Origin: a virus
Length of the DNA: 33,385 nucleotides
Strand: one strand, 5' to 3'
IMG/VR virus record: IMGVR_UViG_3300022204_000014
Location: 1 to 33,385 of that record
Shown here: positions 15,396 through 23,146 of the stretch, one piece after another
How positions within the stretch are numbered: the first letter of the stretch is position 1
How the letters are laid out: every line of letters begins with the position of its first letter
Program-made: the position numbers and the translations under genes
Notes under the pieces: generated by a model
Database searches by the model: none
What the model was told of the DNA's origin: nothing
What the model saw: only the letters and a program-made list of their open reading frames with translations

Positions 15396-16883
15396 TTAGC
15401 GTTCAACGTCGAACCTCCCGGCCAGGTCGGCCACTACAAAGGCCCGCTGCATGAGGTTGCCCAGGTCTGATTCGTTCATCTCCGCGCCCAGGTCCAGCAG
15501 GCTGTCCCGGAACTCCTCAAGCGATCCGGCCTTGGCCAGTGCCCGCTCGATCGGCTGCATGAATTTGCCCATGTCCGCCTGGGCCAGGGTCTTGGCGCCC
15601 AGGGCGTCGAGGGTAGGGGCTGGTGACATGTCCAAATCCGCCTCGGCAAAGTAGCCGCCCAGGTCGTTGCCCGGATCCCGGCCACCGGCAATTTGCCCGC
15701 CGACAACCTCGGCGCCTTTTTCCGGCTCCGGGATCCCGTAGGTGTCGTAAAAATAGCGCTTGGCCACCGGCAGGCCGATATCCTTGACCAGCACCTTGTC
15801 GCGATCGGCCAGGGCCTTGAGATCCTGCTCCTCGGCGGTGCGTATTCTCAGCTGGGGATAGTCCGCGAGATTGGGGTGGTTAAAATCCGCGATCCACCGG
15901 ACCACGGTTTCGTTCAGCACCTCGCAAAGCAGGTCGGCATCCGCCTTGACGATCTCCTGACGCACGCCGTCCTGGGCATCGTCGTTGCCGAGCTTGCCCG
16001 GCGTGCCCTCGGTGCTGGCGGTCTGCGACAGCACCGCCTTGGATATCTGCCGGTCCATGTAATCGCACAGGGTCTCGTAGGTGACTTTGCCGCCGCGAGT
16101 CGCCTCCAGCAGATCGATGGACATGGTGTCCGGGATCTTGACCCCGGTTTCCTGCTGTATGGCGTCGATGGCCTCCAGCAGGGCGTCCTGATCCTTCTTG
16201 TCCGTGCCGGATGGGTACTTGCCCACAGCGGTGGGTGAGCCGAATTTCTCAAGAAAAACCAACCAGAATTTAATGCCGTGTTTCTTGAACCAGACCGGCC
16301 ACCAGAGTTTCTGCCCCAGCCCCTTGCCGTAGGGGTTGTCGCTGGAGCCATAGCTGAAGACGATGAACTTCCGGTCCGGCGTCTCTTCGCCCGCGATCAT
16401 GTTGGTCCTGGTCAGCAACCGCAGGCTGCGATCCTCGGCAAAAACAAACCGGCGCGGATGCTTGGCCCGGATCTTTTTGGGCATGATCTGACCCTTGCGC
16501 ACGGTCCACATGACCTCGCCGACGAAATAGCCGTAGAGAATCGCCTGCAGCAGCTCCTGGCAGAACTGGCTGAAGTTGCACCCGCCCAGGCCCGTCTCGA
16601 CGGTCTCGGCCACCGCCTTTGCCGCCTCGGAATCATCGGCCGGCAGAACCTCCCATTCCTTGCCGGTGACCGCCAGGTAACGGCTCTGCAGCACAGCCCC
16701 GGCATGGGCGTCGCGGTCCACCTCGTCGTAGAGCTTGAGCCCCTTGCCGTTGGCCTCGGTCCGCAGGGTGGGGTCGGGGTTCTCCATCCGGTTCGTCCAA
16801 CCGGCAAAAATATCGATATCATTGCTCGCGGCGGCGATCTCGTCGGTGTTTGGCTCCGGCGTTTTTTTGTCCTGGTCGGCCAT
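15396..16883 (-). CDS. DUF935 portal protein (Mu gp29-like)
   Basis: The 495-residue protein is the dodecameric portal through which DNA enters the head. DUF935 features are clear: RTEANGKGLKLYDEVDRDAHAGAVLQSR, TGKEWEVLPAD, FCQELLQAILYGYFVGEVMW, the FVFSYG-like stretch FIVFSYGSSDNPYGKG and LWWPVWFKKHGIKFWLVFLEKFGSPTAVGKYP. Its length is usual for the family. It starts one base after the terminase stop. Confidence 0.93.
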   Translation of the reverse strand: MADQDKKTPEPNTDEIAAASNDIDIFAGWTNRMENPDPTLRTEANGKGLKLYDEVDRDAHAGAVLQSRYLAVTGKEWEVLPADDSEAAKAVAETVETGLGGCNFSQFCQELLQAILYGYFVGEVMWTVRKGQIMPKKIRAKHPRRFVFAEDRSLRLLTRTNMIAGEETPDRKFIVFSYGSSDNPYGKGLGQKLWWPVWFKKHGIKFWLVFLEKFGSPTAVGKYPSGTDKKDQDALLEAIDAIQQETGVKIPDTMSIDLLEATRGGKVTYETLCDYMDRQISKAVLSQTASTEGTPGKLGNDDAQDGVRQEIVKADADLLCEVLNETVVRWIADFNHPNLADYPQLRIRTAEEQDLKALADRDKVLVKDIGLPVAKRYFYDTYGIPEPEKGAEVVGGQIAGGRDPGNDLGGYFAEADLDMSPAPTLDALGAKTLAQADMGKFMQPIERALAKAGSLEEFRDSLLDLGAEMNESDLGNLMQRAFVVADLAGRFDVER

Positions 16884-18377
16884 TTACGCGTCCATATAGT
16901 TTTGGATCCGGGATGAGGATCGTTTCTTGCCGGTTGATTCGTGTTCGATTGGCCCGGCAATATCCTGCCGAGTCGCAAACCAGGCCAGCGCCCCGGCAAT
17001 ACCGGAATCGCCGTGCCGCTTCTTGCCGTCTCCGCCCTTGATCTTTCCCTCCGGCAGCCGGGCCACGCCCTTGATCACCTTGAAGGCCCGGTGGTCGGCA
17101 ATTACATCGGCGTCCTTGGGTAGCAGGATCGACCGATCCTCAAAGGCCGCCTTGTATGGAGGCATGTTCTCCCGGTACCAGGCCTCGGAGAGCATCACCT
17201 GGGCAATCCGCTGATTGCCGTATTTCTGCATGGCCCGTTCGGCCAGGTACTGACCGTTGCCTCGGGCATCGAGCGCGCCGAACCGAAAACGCGGCAGCCG
17301 GTCGATCACATAACAGAGGATCTGCTCCTGTTGCTTAAAAGGCACGTTGCGCAGCTCAACAATGAACGGGCAGCGGAATGAGGCGTCTTGCTGTTCGCCC
17401 AGGGGAATGATGTCGGTCAAGTCGCCGTTCCGGGCAAAGTCCTCGCCGAAAAAATGGTCACGGTTCGGATCCAGCTCGGCCAAGAGCGGCGCCAGGTGTT
17501 CCTCGCACCAATCGTTGACCTCGGCATGTCGGATATGATCGGGCAACTCGGCAAATTCAGTTGTTTTTTCGTAGCGCAGCACCGGCAGGTCGGGCGACAT
17601 GCAGTTTTCAAGCAGTGCCCTGGTCAGGTAGGTGCCGTTGCCCTGGCTTGGGACGCAGAACAATTCTTCGTCGGCGTCGTCACCGTAAAAATCGACCAAA
17701 GATTGCCGCCACTCGGCCTCGGCCTTCTTGGACCACTTGCGGCCCAGCTTCAGGCAGATCCGCTTATATAGCCCTTGGGCCAGCGCGTCATCCAGGGTGA
17801 CCCGGTGCAGGCTGTACGGTTTTTTTCCGGCCCGGATATCGTTGATCAGTTCATTGAACGGGTTGGAATCGCCATTATGGGTGGAGATCACCCGGACCTC
17901 GCCGCCCCACATAAGCAGCGCGATCGCCGCCTTGAGGAGCTGGTCGAGCCCTTCATGGAAAGCCGCCTCATCGATCACCACCCGGCCCGCCTTGCCGCGC
18001 AAGTTGGATGGCCGAGACGACAGCGCCGTGATCTTGTGGCCGCTGGCGAAATTGATGCGGAATGCCAGGATGTCTTTATCCTGGTCCTTGAAGATTTCCT
18101 CTTCCAGCTCGCCGGCCGCCAGGTTGTACTGTTTCGCCCAGGCGGCGCAGTCGCTGATGAACTCCTCGGCCATGTCCTTGTTGTAGCCGATATACCAGAC
18201 ATCATCGCCCGACTCGGACGCGGCATAGAGCGCGTCATCCGCCGCCTCAGACCAAGAAAGGCCGACCCGGCGGGACTTCTCCATCACCTTGACCGGGCTC
18301 TTGTCCGCCAGCCACTTCTGCTGATAGGACAGCATGACGGCCGGGGCTCTGTTTGCTGTGAGGACGTCGCTGGTCAT
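16884..18377 (-). CDS. terminase large subunit (Mu gp28-like)
   Basis: The 497-residue ATPase-nuclease packages DNA into heads. The N-terminal ATPase has a Walker-A-like KSRRVGLSWS (residues 34-43) and a Walker B RVVIDEAAF (132-140). The C-terminal RuvC-type nuclease shows GEDFARNGDLTD (about 311-322), FGALDARGNGQ (367-375) and later conserved acids. As in Mu, packaging would start from integrated copies and carry flanking host DNA. The start overlaps the small-subunit stop (ATGA). Confidence 0.93.
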   Translation of the reverse strand: MTSDVLTANRAPAVMLSYQQKWLADKSPVKVMEKSRRVGLSWSEAADDALYAASESGDDVWYIGYNKDMAEEFISDCAAWAKQYNLAAGELEEEIFKDQDKDILAFRINFASGHKITALSSRPSNLRGKAGRVVIDEAAFHEGLDQLLKAAIALLMWGGEVRVISTHNGDSNPFNELINDIRAGKKPYSLHRVTLDDALAQGLYKRICLKLGRKWSKKAEAEWRQSLVDFYGDDADEELFCVPSQGNGTYLTRALLENCMSPDLPVLRYEKTTEFAELPDHIRHAEVNDWCEEHLAPLLAELDPNRDHFFGEDFARNGDLTDIIPLGEQQDASFRCPFIVELRNVPFKQQEQILCYVIDRLPRFRFGALDARGNGQYLAERAMQKYGNQRIAQVMLSEAWYRENMPPYKAAFEDRSILLPKDADVIADHRAFKVIKGVARLPEGKIKGGDGKKRHGDSGIAGALAWFATRQDIAGPIEHESTGKKRSSSRIQNYMDA

Positions 18378-18802
18378 TCACCAATACCTAAAATAGAGCG
18401 CCGGATACTATCCACCGACTCGTCTGTGAGCCCGGCCTTCTTTACTTCCCGGACCACGTCGGCCGCGACCTTCTGCGCTTTTTCCATCTTGTCCCAACGC
18501 TCCAGGAGCGCGCCCATCTTGGAGAGCGTGTCCATCATCGGCGCGGTGCGCTCCTCGGGCCGGAGGTTTTCAAAATATTCAAGCTGCTCGTTGAACAGAT
18601 CCCGCAGCCGCTGGATATTGCCGCGCTTCTGCTGCCTGGCCTTGTCCCATTCATCAACCCCGGAGACCGGATCCTTGGTGGCGGTTTTCCACTTGGAAAG
18701 CGAGACCACCGAGACCCCCAACTGGCCGGAGATCTCTTCCAGGGTCATGCCGTCGGCGTACAGCCGTCGGGCGATTGGTTCCTGGCCCGCCTTCTTAGCC
18801 AT
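18374..18802 (-). CDS. terminase small subunit-like protein (DUF1804/DUF3486 type)
   Basis: The 142-residue protein begins with an HTH (RRLYADGMTLEEISGQLGVSVVSLSKWK, residues 12-39), followed by DEWDKARQQKRG and a long helical region (LRDLFNEQLEYFENLRP). This is the layout of Mu gp27-like proteins placed before the large subunit, and it would recognise the DNA for packaging. The stop overlaps the large-subunit start. Confidence 0.8.
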   Translation of the reverse strand: MAKKAGQEPIARRLYADGMTLEEISGQLGVSVVSLSKWKTATKDPVSGVDEWDKARQQKRGNIQRLRDLFNEQLEYFENLRPEERTAPMMDTLSKMGALLERWDKMEKAQKVAADVVREVKKAGLTDESVDSIRRSILGIGE

Positions 18803-19037
18803 TGAGAGCCCGCTTGATCTTGGAGATCTCGCCGCCCAGAGACAGCAACTCGGCCTGGCATTTGACTAATTCGTCCATCCAGATATCGGCCTCGGCCAGA
18901 TTCAGCTCATCCGGCGACACCGTGGGGTCCAGCAGGTCGCGCATGGTCTTGATCAGCCCCTCCATGCGGAGCATAAGGCGTTCCGCCTCCAGCTCCCGCT
19001 CCTTGAGCCTTCCCAGATATTTCAATCGCTCGCTCAC
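18795..19037 (-). CDS. Mu gp26-like small coiled-coil protein
   Basis: An 80-residue protein. The start is taken as GTG 19037, which overlaps the previous stop (GTGA). It starts VSERLKYLGRLKERELEAERLML and is helical and charged, with the last residues KIKRALNG running into the next gene. It takes the place of Mu gp26, just before the gp27-like gene. The function is unknown. Confidence 0.6.
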   Translation of the reverse strand: MSERLKYLGRLKERELEAERLMLRMEGLIKTMRDLLDPTVSPDELNLAEADIWMDELVKCQAELLSLGGEISKIKRALNG

Positions 19038-19417
19038 TTGGGCACCCCGATAGTTTTTTCTTTTCCCACCCGCAACATGGGGCAGAACTTGTTCCCGGCT
19101 ATATCCTCGCGCACGGACTGCACTTTGCCGTGGGCCTTCTGCCATTCCTGCGTATTCATGATGACGATGTCGCGGAGGTCGCTTGTAATGGTCTGGGTTG
19201 TTTTCACCAGCTCGACGTTGTCTTCATACATCTGGACCACTGCGTCGAATCGTTTCTCGTTGGCCCGATCACGCCGATCCGCCGCCGTGGACAAAAACAG
19301 AATCAGACCCCACGGCCCCAGAAGCACAACAATCACCAGCACTCCCACCGGCCATTGACTGACCATTTGCAGCACCCCAAGAAGGGCATTTATTGCCGCC
19401 AGCTGCTCTGGTGTCAT
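19034..19417 (-). CDS. small membrane-anchored coiled-coil protein (Mu gp25/DUF2730-like)
   Basis: A 127-residue protein with one transmembrane helix (VGVLVIVVLLGPWGLILFL, about residues 24-42) and then a long charged helix (ADRRDRANEKRFDAVVQMYEDNVELVKTT). A start at ATG 19417 behind GGGGGGTG is taken over an upstream GTG. Small proteins with this topology occupy this place in Mu-like phages, and some may serve in lysis (spanin-like), but no proline-rich outer-membrane partner is seen here. Confidence 0.6.
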   Translation of the reverse strand: MTPEQLAAINALLGVLQMVSQWPVGVLVIVVLLGPWGLILFLSTAADRRDRANEKRFDAVVQMYEDNVELVKTTQTITSDLRDIVIMNTQEWQKAHGKVQSVREDIAGNKFCPMLRVGKEKTIGVPK

Positions 19418-19436
19418 CCGCACCCCCCGTTATCGA

Positions 19437-19643
19437 TCATCGTGGTCTCTCAATTTCTCGTTGACATTCAATGCACAACTCACAACCCGGCACCGCCTCG
19501 CGCCGCGCGATCGGAATCTCGTCGCCGCATTCCACACAAACCTCCGAACCGGGTCCCGGCTTGCCGGCCTGTTTTTTGTGGGCCTCCAGCGCCTGCTTCC
19601 GATAGCGCTCCTCAAGGTCCTGCGCCTGGTCGAACTGGTCCAT
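19437..19643 (-). CDS. DksA/TraR-type zinc finger protein
   Basis: A 68-residue protein with the C4 finger CVECGDEIPIARREAVPG followed by CELCIECQ, the classical pattern of TraR. TraR/DksA proteins bind RNA polymerase in the secondary channel and shift promoter use without ppGpp. Many Mu-like phages carry such a gene between lysis and packaging genes. It overlaps the holin stop (ATGA), so it is expressed late; it may favour phage over host promoters. Confidence 0.88.
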   Translation of the reverse strand: MDQFDQAQDLEERYRKQALEAHKKQAGKPGPGSEVCVECGDEIPIARREAVPGCELCIECQREIERPR

Positions 19644-20191
19644 CAGCCGCCGCCATTGCCCCGGATTGCCTTTATGGCGCTTTCAATCATGCCTGGTCTA
19701 ATGTCTCCGGCCTTGGCGCGTTTTTCTTTACCGCGCCCCCAGGTTGTGACACCCAGGATGGCGCCCCAGCCGACCCAGATAAACTCCGGTACCGGCGGCA
19801 CCACCTTACCGATTAAGGGCAAAACAAAATAGATGGCCACGACGGCGATCCCATACAAAAAGCCGTTAAACGGCCGCCAGGAATACTGCGGCCAGTGTTC
19901 ACTTTTGGCCTCGGCCTGCATGGTGGCGTTGACCACGGCCAACTTGCTCGCCTCGACCTTGGCCATGCGCACCTCGTGGTCCATAGCGGCCCGCTGCAAC
20001 TCCACGAACAATTCGGGGTGGGCGTCGATCTCCGCCGCCACCTGGTCTATGGGAGTGTCCGGCGATGCACCGGTCACGGAGCGCATCAGATTATGCAGCA
20101 CAGGGCCGGAGCCCGGCACCACCATATTCGCCACCGTGGGTGCCACAGCGGCAATGCCGTTGATGATTTTGGATAGAATGCCGTCGCTCAT
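19643..20191 (-). CDS. holin (3-TM holin family, DUF3154-like)
   Basis: The 182-residue protein has a hydrophobic N-terminal segment (IINGIAAVAPTVANMVVPG), a middle helical part (EIDAHPELFVELQRAAMDHEVRMAKVEASK) and two transmembrane helices (RPFNGFLYGIAVVAIYFVLPLIG, WVGWGAILGVTTWG). This is the pattern of the 3-TM holin family. It would form holes in the inner membrane at lysis time. It directly follows the peptidoglycan enzyme candidate with an ATGA overlap. Confidence 0.85.
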   Translation of the reverse strand: MSDGILSKIINGIAAVAPTVANMVVPGSGPVLHNLMRSVTGASPDTPIDQVAAEIDAHPELFVELQRAAMDHEVRMAKVEASKLAVVNATMQAEAKSEHWPQYSWRPFNGFLYGIAVVAIYFVLPLIGKVVPPVPEFIWVGWGAILGVTTWGRGKEKRAKAGDIRPGMIESAIKAIRGNGGG

Positions 20192-20796
20192 GGGGTCGCG
20201 CCGAAGTCTTTTTCGTTTAACAGCGTGTAGGTGAACCTGTTGCCGTAAGCCTGTTTACCGGCCTTGCACAACGCCATAAATATTTGAAAATCCCACCAGT
20301 TGGCCAGAACCTGGCAAAGGGCCGACCATTTGCCCACCTGGGTGGGTTCGGAAAGTTCGCCTGCGTGATGGATGTTGCACCCGAAATAGCCGGTCTCTTC
20401 GCGGCCGCCGTCAAAGTCCAGCACACCGTCACGGTTGAAGTCCCGAATCACCGGCAACTCGCCGCCAGTCTGCACCAGGGCCTCATATTTTCCTTGGTGT
20501 TTGCCGACCTGATACACCCCTCGGTGTTGACCTTCCTTGAGAATGCCGGTTCCGCTCTCGACCATGGGGTTTTCTAGCCAATAGCGACCGGGGTCGGTTG
20601 TGCAAGGGAAGACGTTGTAGCACCAATGTCCGGCCCGGCGATGAAACACGACCATCAGGTCGTCAAACTTTTCAGACCTGGCCTCTTTGGCGCGAATGCC
20701 GACAATGTTCAGGTCAAAACCTCCAGGGCTGTCAAAAACCGCATAGCCCTTAATCCTCATGGCTTTTATGACTTGCTCGACCGTTGGTGTTCGCAT
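20188..20796 (-). CDS. putative peptidoglycan-active lysis protein (L,D-transpeptidase-like C-terminus)
   Basis: A 202-residue protein just before the holin. The C-terminal half has the motif pattern of YkuD-like L,D-transpeptidases: GYFGCNIHHAG followed by VGKWSALCQV (His about residue 144, Ser about 158, Cys about 161), compared with H...S-x-G-C of that family. The usual Gly before Cys is replaced by Leu, which is a mismatch. Other segments (PCTTDPGRYWLENPM, GVYQVGKHQGKYEALVQ, DFNRDGVLDFDGG) recur in a class of uncharacterised phage proteins next to holins. It is probably the endolysin, as no other lysin candidate exists in the window. Confidence 0.55.
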   Translation of the reverse strand: MRTPTVEQVIKAMRIKGYAVFDSPGGFDLNIVGIRAKEARSEKFDDLMVVFHRRAGHWCYNVFPCTTDPGRYWLENPMVESGTGILKEGQHRGVYQVGKHQGKYEALVQTGGELPVIRDFNRDGVLDFDGGREETGYFGCNIHHAGELSEPTQVGKWSALCQVLANWWDFQIFMALCKAGKQAYGNRFTYTLLNEKDFGATP

Positions 20797-20935
20797 CACG
20801 TTGCAACCTCATCTAGCTATAGCGGGAAGGAGCCGGAGCCCCTCCCCGCACCCGGAGAAAAATGAAAAACGATGGGGTAGATTTAACTGGTCTGGGTTGA
20901 GAAAATTAGCTGAACCACTTCAGTGGAAAAGAAAA
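20797..20935 (-). promoter_or_regulatory. leader of the lysis-packaging operon, possible late promoter
   Basis: This gap lies between the cargo terminator and the first lysis gene, where Mu places its activator-dependent late promoter. A TATAGC within the palindrome GCTATAGC (20816-20823) could serve as a -10, and no -35 is apparent, which is normal for Mor/C-type activated promoters. No binding site of a known activator is recognised. Confidence 0.3.
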
Positions 20936-20956
20936 CGGCCGGGCAAATGCCGGCCG
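20925..20956 (-). terminator. rho-independent terminator of the lipoprotein unit
   Basis: On the minus strand CGGCCGG and CCGGCCG form a 7-bp all-GC stem, followed at once by TTTTCTTTTCC. It lies 29 bases past the lipoprotein stop and closes the cargo unit. Confidence 0.75.
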
Positions 20957-20984
20957 CTTGAGGGAAGGGGGTGAGGGGGTTGAT

Positions 20985-21344
20985 CTATTCGCTTGATACC
21001 TCTTCATCTACAGGCAGCTGCTCAACCCGCAGAACCTTGTAACTGCCGATCGGCCACCTGGCCCGGGTGAAAATGATACGGCCTCGGCCCTCATAATCCC
21101 AGGCGACCCGCCGTGTGTCGCTGCCGTGATAAAACGGCACCAACGCCTTGCCGGTATACCAGTCGGCGGTCTTGGTCGGCTGGCCCAATATGCCGACAAC
21201 CGTATCGCCGGTCATGTTGCGCTGGATTTTCTCCATACCCGGCCCCAGGGGCAGGGTGGCGACCTGGGGCCGGGGAGCCGTGGCCGCACAGGCCGTTATG
21301 GCCAAAAGGGCCGCCATCATCACTATTGTTAATAATCGTTTCAT
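20985..21344 (-). CDS. BamE/SmpA-like outer-membrane lipoprotein (cargo gene)
   Basis: A 119-residue lipoprotein: signal MKRLLTIVMMAALLAITAC with lipobox ITAC (Cys at about residue 19), then a BamE-like core (PGMEKIQRNMTGDTVVGILGQPTKTADWYTGKALVPFY, WDYEGRGRIIFT). ATG 21344 follows GGAGG by five bases. After export and lipidation it should sit on the outer membrane's inner face. It has its own promoter and terminator, so it can be expressed in the lysogen. Phage lipoproteins of this sort may block re-infection or alter the envelope; the function here is open. Confidence 0.7.
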   Translation of the reverse strand: MKRLLTIVMMAALLAITACAATAPRPQVATLPLGPGMEKIQRNMTGDTVVGILGQPTKTADWYTGKALVPFYHGSDTRRVAWDYEGRGRIIFTRARWPIGSYKVLRVEQLPVDEEVSSE

Positions 21345-21378
21345 TTTTTCCTCCTTCATTTGTGGGTTGTTTACGCCA

Positions 21379-21407
21379 TCGTTAACCGTGTTTCACGTCG
21401 CTGTCAA
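21379..21407 (-). promoter_or_regulatory. sigma-70-like promoter of the lipoprotein gene
   Basis: A perfect -35 TTGACA (21402-21407) is followed by a 17-base spacer and a weak -10 TAACGA (21379-21384). It begins right after the stop of the DUF4376-like gene and is 35 bases before the lipoprotein start. Confidence 0.5.
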
Positions 21408-21409
21408 GC

Positions 21410-21916
21410 CTACCAGCTGACGGCATTAACGTCAGCCACCGTCTCGGCTGCCGCGACAGCCGCCCGCAATGTTTCCAGTTTAGTGAGGCATGCGAGCTTG
21501 TAGTTTACCCCGTCGGCAAAAACCTGCGCCATCTGCGCGGCGGTGTGAAACTTAAACGACTTTGTACTTTCACCAACGGCTCGGGCACGGAATTGCAGAT
21601 CGGTTTGCGCCAGGGCCGCACCGACCAGGTTCAGCTGGTCCTCAATGCCGCCGTCGTAAAAAATTTCTTCACCGATGGCGCTTGAGGCGAATCCGGCTTC
21701 AATGTCGGCCTGGCAATCGGCGGACAGTTCGGCAATTTTCCGCGCCCTGGCGCTCTCCACAAAATCAAAACTCGAAGCAAAGGCCACGCCATCCGCCTCG
21801 TTTTCGCCGTCGATCCACACCTCGCAATCCAGGTGCGTGACGAACAGGCCGAGTGCGGACAGGCCAGCCATGAAATCTTCACATGCCTGGCTTGAGGGGA
21901 TATTCAAATTGACCAT
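21410..21916 (-). CDS. DUF4376-like phage protein
   Basis: The 168-residue protein has a C-terminal DUF4376-like region (KIAELSADCQADIEAGF, LNLVGAALAQTDLQFRAR, HTAAQMAQVFADGVNYKLACLTKLETLR), which is common in phage tail-fibre and fibre-assembly genes. The start ATG 21916 overlaps the stop of the previous gene. The N-terminal part (residues 1-50) is unlike this domain and may carry a partner-binding region. Its place between mor and lysis is unusual for a fibre-related gene. Confidence 0.6.
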   Translation of the reverse strand: MVNLNIPSSQACEDFMAGLSALGLFVTHLDCEVWIDGENEADGVAFASSFDFVESARARKIAELSADCQADIEAGFASSAIGEEIFYDGGIEDQLNLVGAALAQTDLQFRARAVGESTKSFKFHTAAQMAQVFADGVNYKLACLTKLETLRAAVAAAETVADVNAVSW

Positions 21917-22551
21917 CACACTGCCCTCCATTTGAGATATGCGACTATGGGTTTAAAAGGGGTGGCGGCCAAAACAGATTCGGCAACCTCTGCCGCCGGG
22001 GTGACTAAATCAACAGTGATGCTGCCGACATAGGTAGCCGCCGAAATAACATTTGTACCGCTTACAACTCCCGACATCCCCGGCACCGGCCCTGCTGACT
22101 TACCCGCCTGAGCATTAACTTTTTCCGAGGCGGTCGAACGGAATGGGCCTTTGATGCTCAGGGTAAACATCGTCGGCACCTTCTCTGTCAGGCCGGAGGC
22201 GAGAGTGATGATCCCGGAGGCGTTATCCGCCACGGTCGTTGTGCCGGTATAGATGATCCGTGATACCTTCATGCCGGCCGAGGCCGCAGCAACCGATGGC
22301 CGCACCTCGCAAAGCGAAAATGTGAAATTTCTCGCTACCCCGGCCCCGGTGTTGCCCTGGGCGACAAAATATAACCCGGTGACAATGCCTCCGGTCGGCA
22401 GAATAAACCCGGTATGGATATGGCTTACCCCGCACAGGTCGGCATTGTTGACGGTGTCCGGATCCCCCAGGATAGGGGAGCAAACAATCTGTTCGGTTGA
22501 TGGGGTTGACGGGACCACATTGTGGACCTTAACCTTGCGTGCGATCTGCAT
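21916..22551 (-). CDS. structural-like beta-rich protein
   Basis: The 211-residue protein begins MQIARKVKVHNVVPS and is Gly/Thr/Val-rich with repeated strand-like segments (TGFILPTGGIVTGLYFVAQGN, RNFTFSLCEVRP, SGIITLASGLTEKVPTMF). It resembles virion decoration or fibre proteins. It stands between a 116-residue protein of similar make-up and the DUF4376-like gene, so the three are likely one functional set. No domain name can be given. Confidence 0.5.
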   Translation of the reverse strand: MQIARKVKVHNVVPSTPSTEQIVCSPILGDPDTVNNADLCGVSHIHTGFILPTGGIVTGLYFVAQGNTGAGVARNFTFSLCEVRPSVAAASAGMKVSRIIYTGTTTVADNASGIITLASGLTEKVPTMFTLSIKGPFRSTASEKVNAQAGKSAGPVPGMSGVVSGTNVISAATYVGSITVDLVTPAAEVAESVLAATPFKPIVAYLKWRAV

Positions 22552-22553
22552 AA

Positions 22554-22904
22554 TTATGCCCCCGGAGTAACATAAACCGTGCCCGTCTCACCTGCGGTGA
22601 TAAAGGCCAGTTTATTGGTGGCGATAAGGCCGGACAGCCGATAGGTATTCCCCCCGAACAGCGGCAGATCCCCAGGGGTGCCGACCACCGGCGCCAGCGC
22701 GCTCGGCGCCGCCCCCTGGACAACGAAGCAGTCAACCGTCGGCGTTACCAGTGCGCTCGATGCCCCGATTCCATCCACCGTTGCCGCCGACACGCCGCTA
22801 ATTTCCAGCGCAACGGTCGTGTGGACGTCCGGCACTTTCACGCTGGTCGCCAGTTGCGCCGCTGCAATCTCGGCAATTTTTGCCGCTCCAAGCTCACCAT
22901 CCAT
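22554..22904 (-). CDS. small structural-like protein
   Basis: A 116-residue protein with a strong SD (GGAGGT) seven bases before ATG 22904. After a short helix (GAAKIAEIAAAQLATS), it is beta-rich and ends in FITAGETGTVYVTPGA. Similar make-up to the 211-residue protein that follows after two bases suggests both make one virion part. The family is not recognised. Confidence 0.55.
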   Translation of the reverse strand: MDGELGAAKIAEIAAAQLATSVKVPDVHTTVALEISGVSAATVDGIGASSALVTPTVDCFVVQGAAPSALAPVVGTPGDLPLFGGNTYRLSGLIATNKLAFITAGETGTVYVTPGA

Positions 22905-23001
22905 ACTGCTACCTCCATGTGTTTAATATGTGCCTGGTTTAGCCCAGGGCTTCCTAGCCAAACGTCTCAATTTTCACCCAATTACAAAATCAGCATGGCA
23001 A

Positions 23002-23142
23002 TCACTTGGTCCTATCCAGATACAAAATCAGACCCAACCCGGCCAGCCAGGGCGAGGCGGCTGCCGCGTCGAAACAGGAACAGGCCCAGAAGAGCAGGGC
23101 GGTACCGCCGAATGCGAAACAATAGCGCGTCTTTCTGGTCAT
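23002..23142 (-). CDS. very small membrane protein
   Basis: A 46-residue product starting MTRKTRYCFAFGGTALLFWACS with two hydrophobic stretches separated by a short loop. The start ATG 23142 is five bases after the mor stop, behind GGGTGA. Small membrane proteins near the middle promoter occur in phages as antiholins or anti-superinfection factors, but nothing specific is seen here. Confidence 0.5.
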   Translation of the reverse strand: MTRKTRYCFAFGGTALLFWACSCFDAAAASPWLAGLGLILYLDRTK

Positions 23143-23146
23143 TTTT

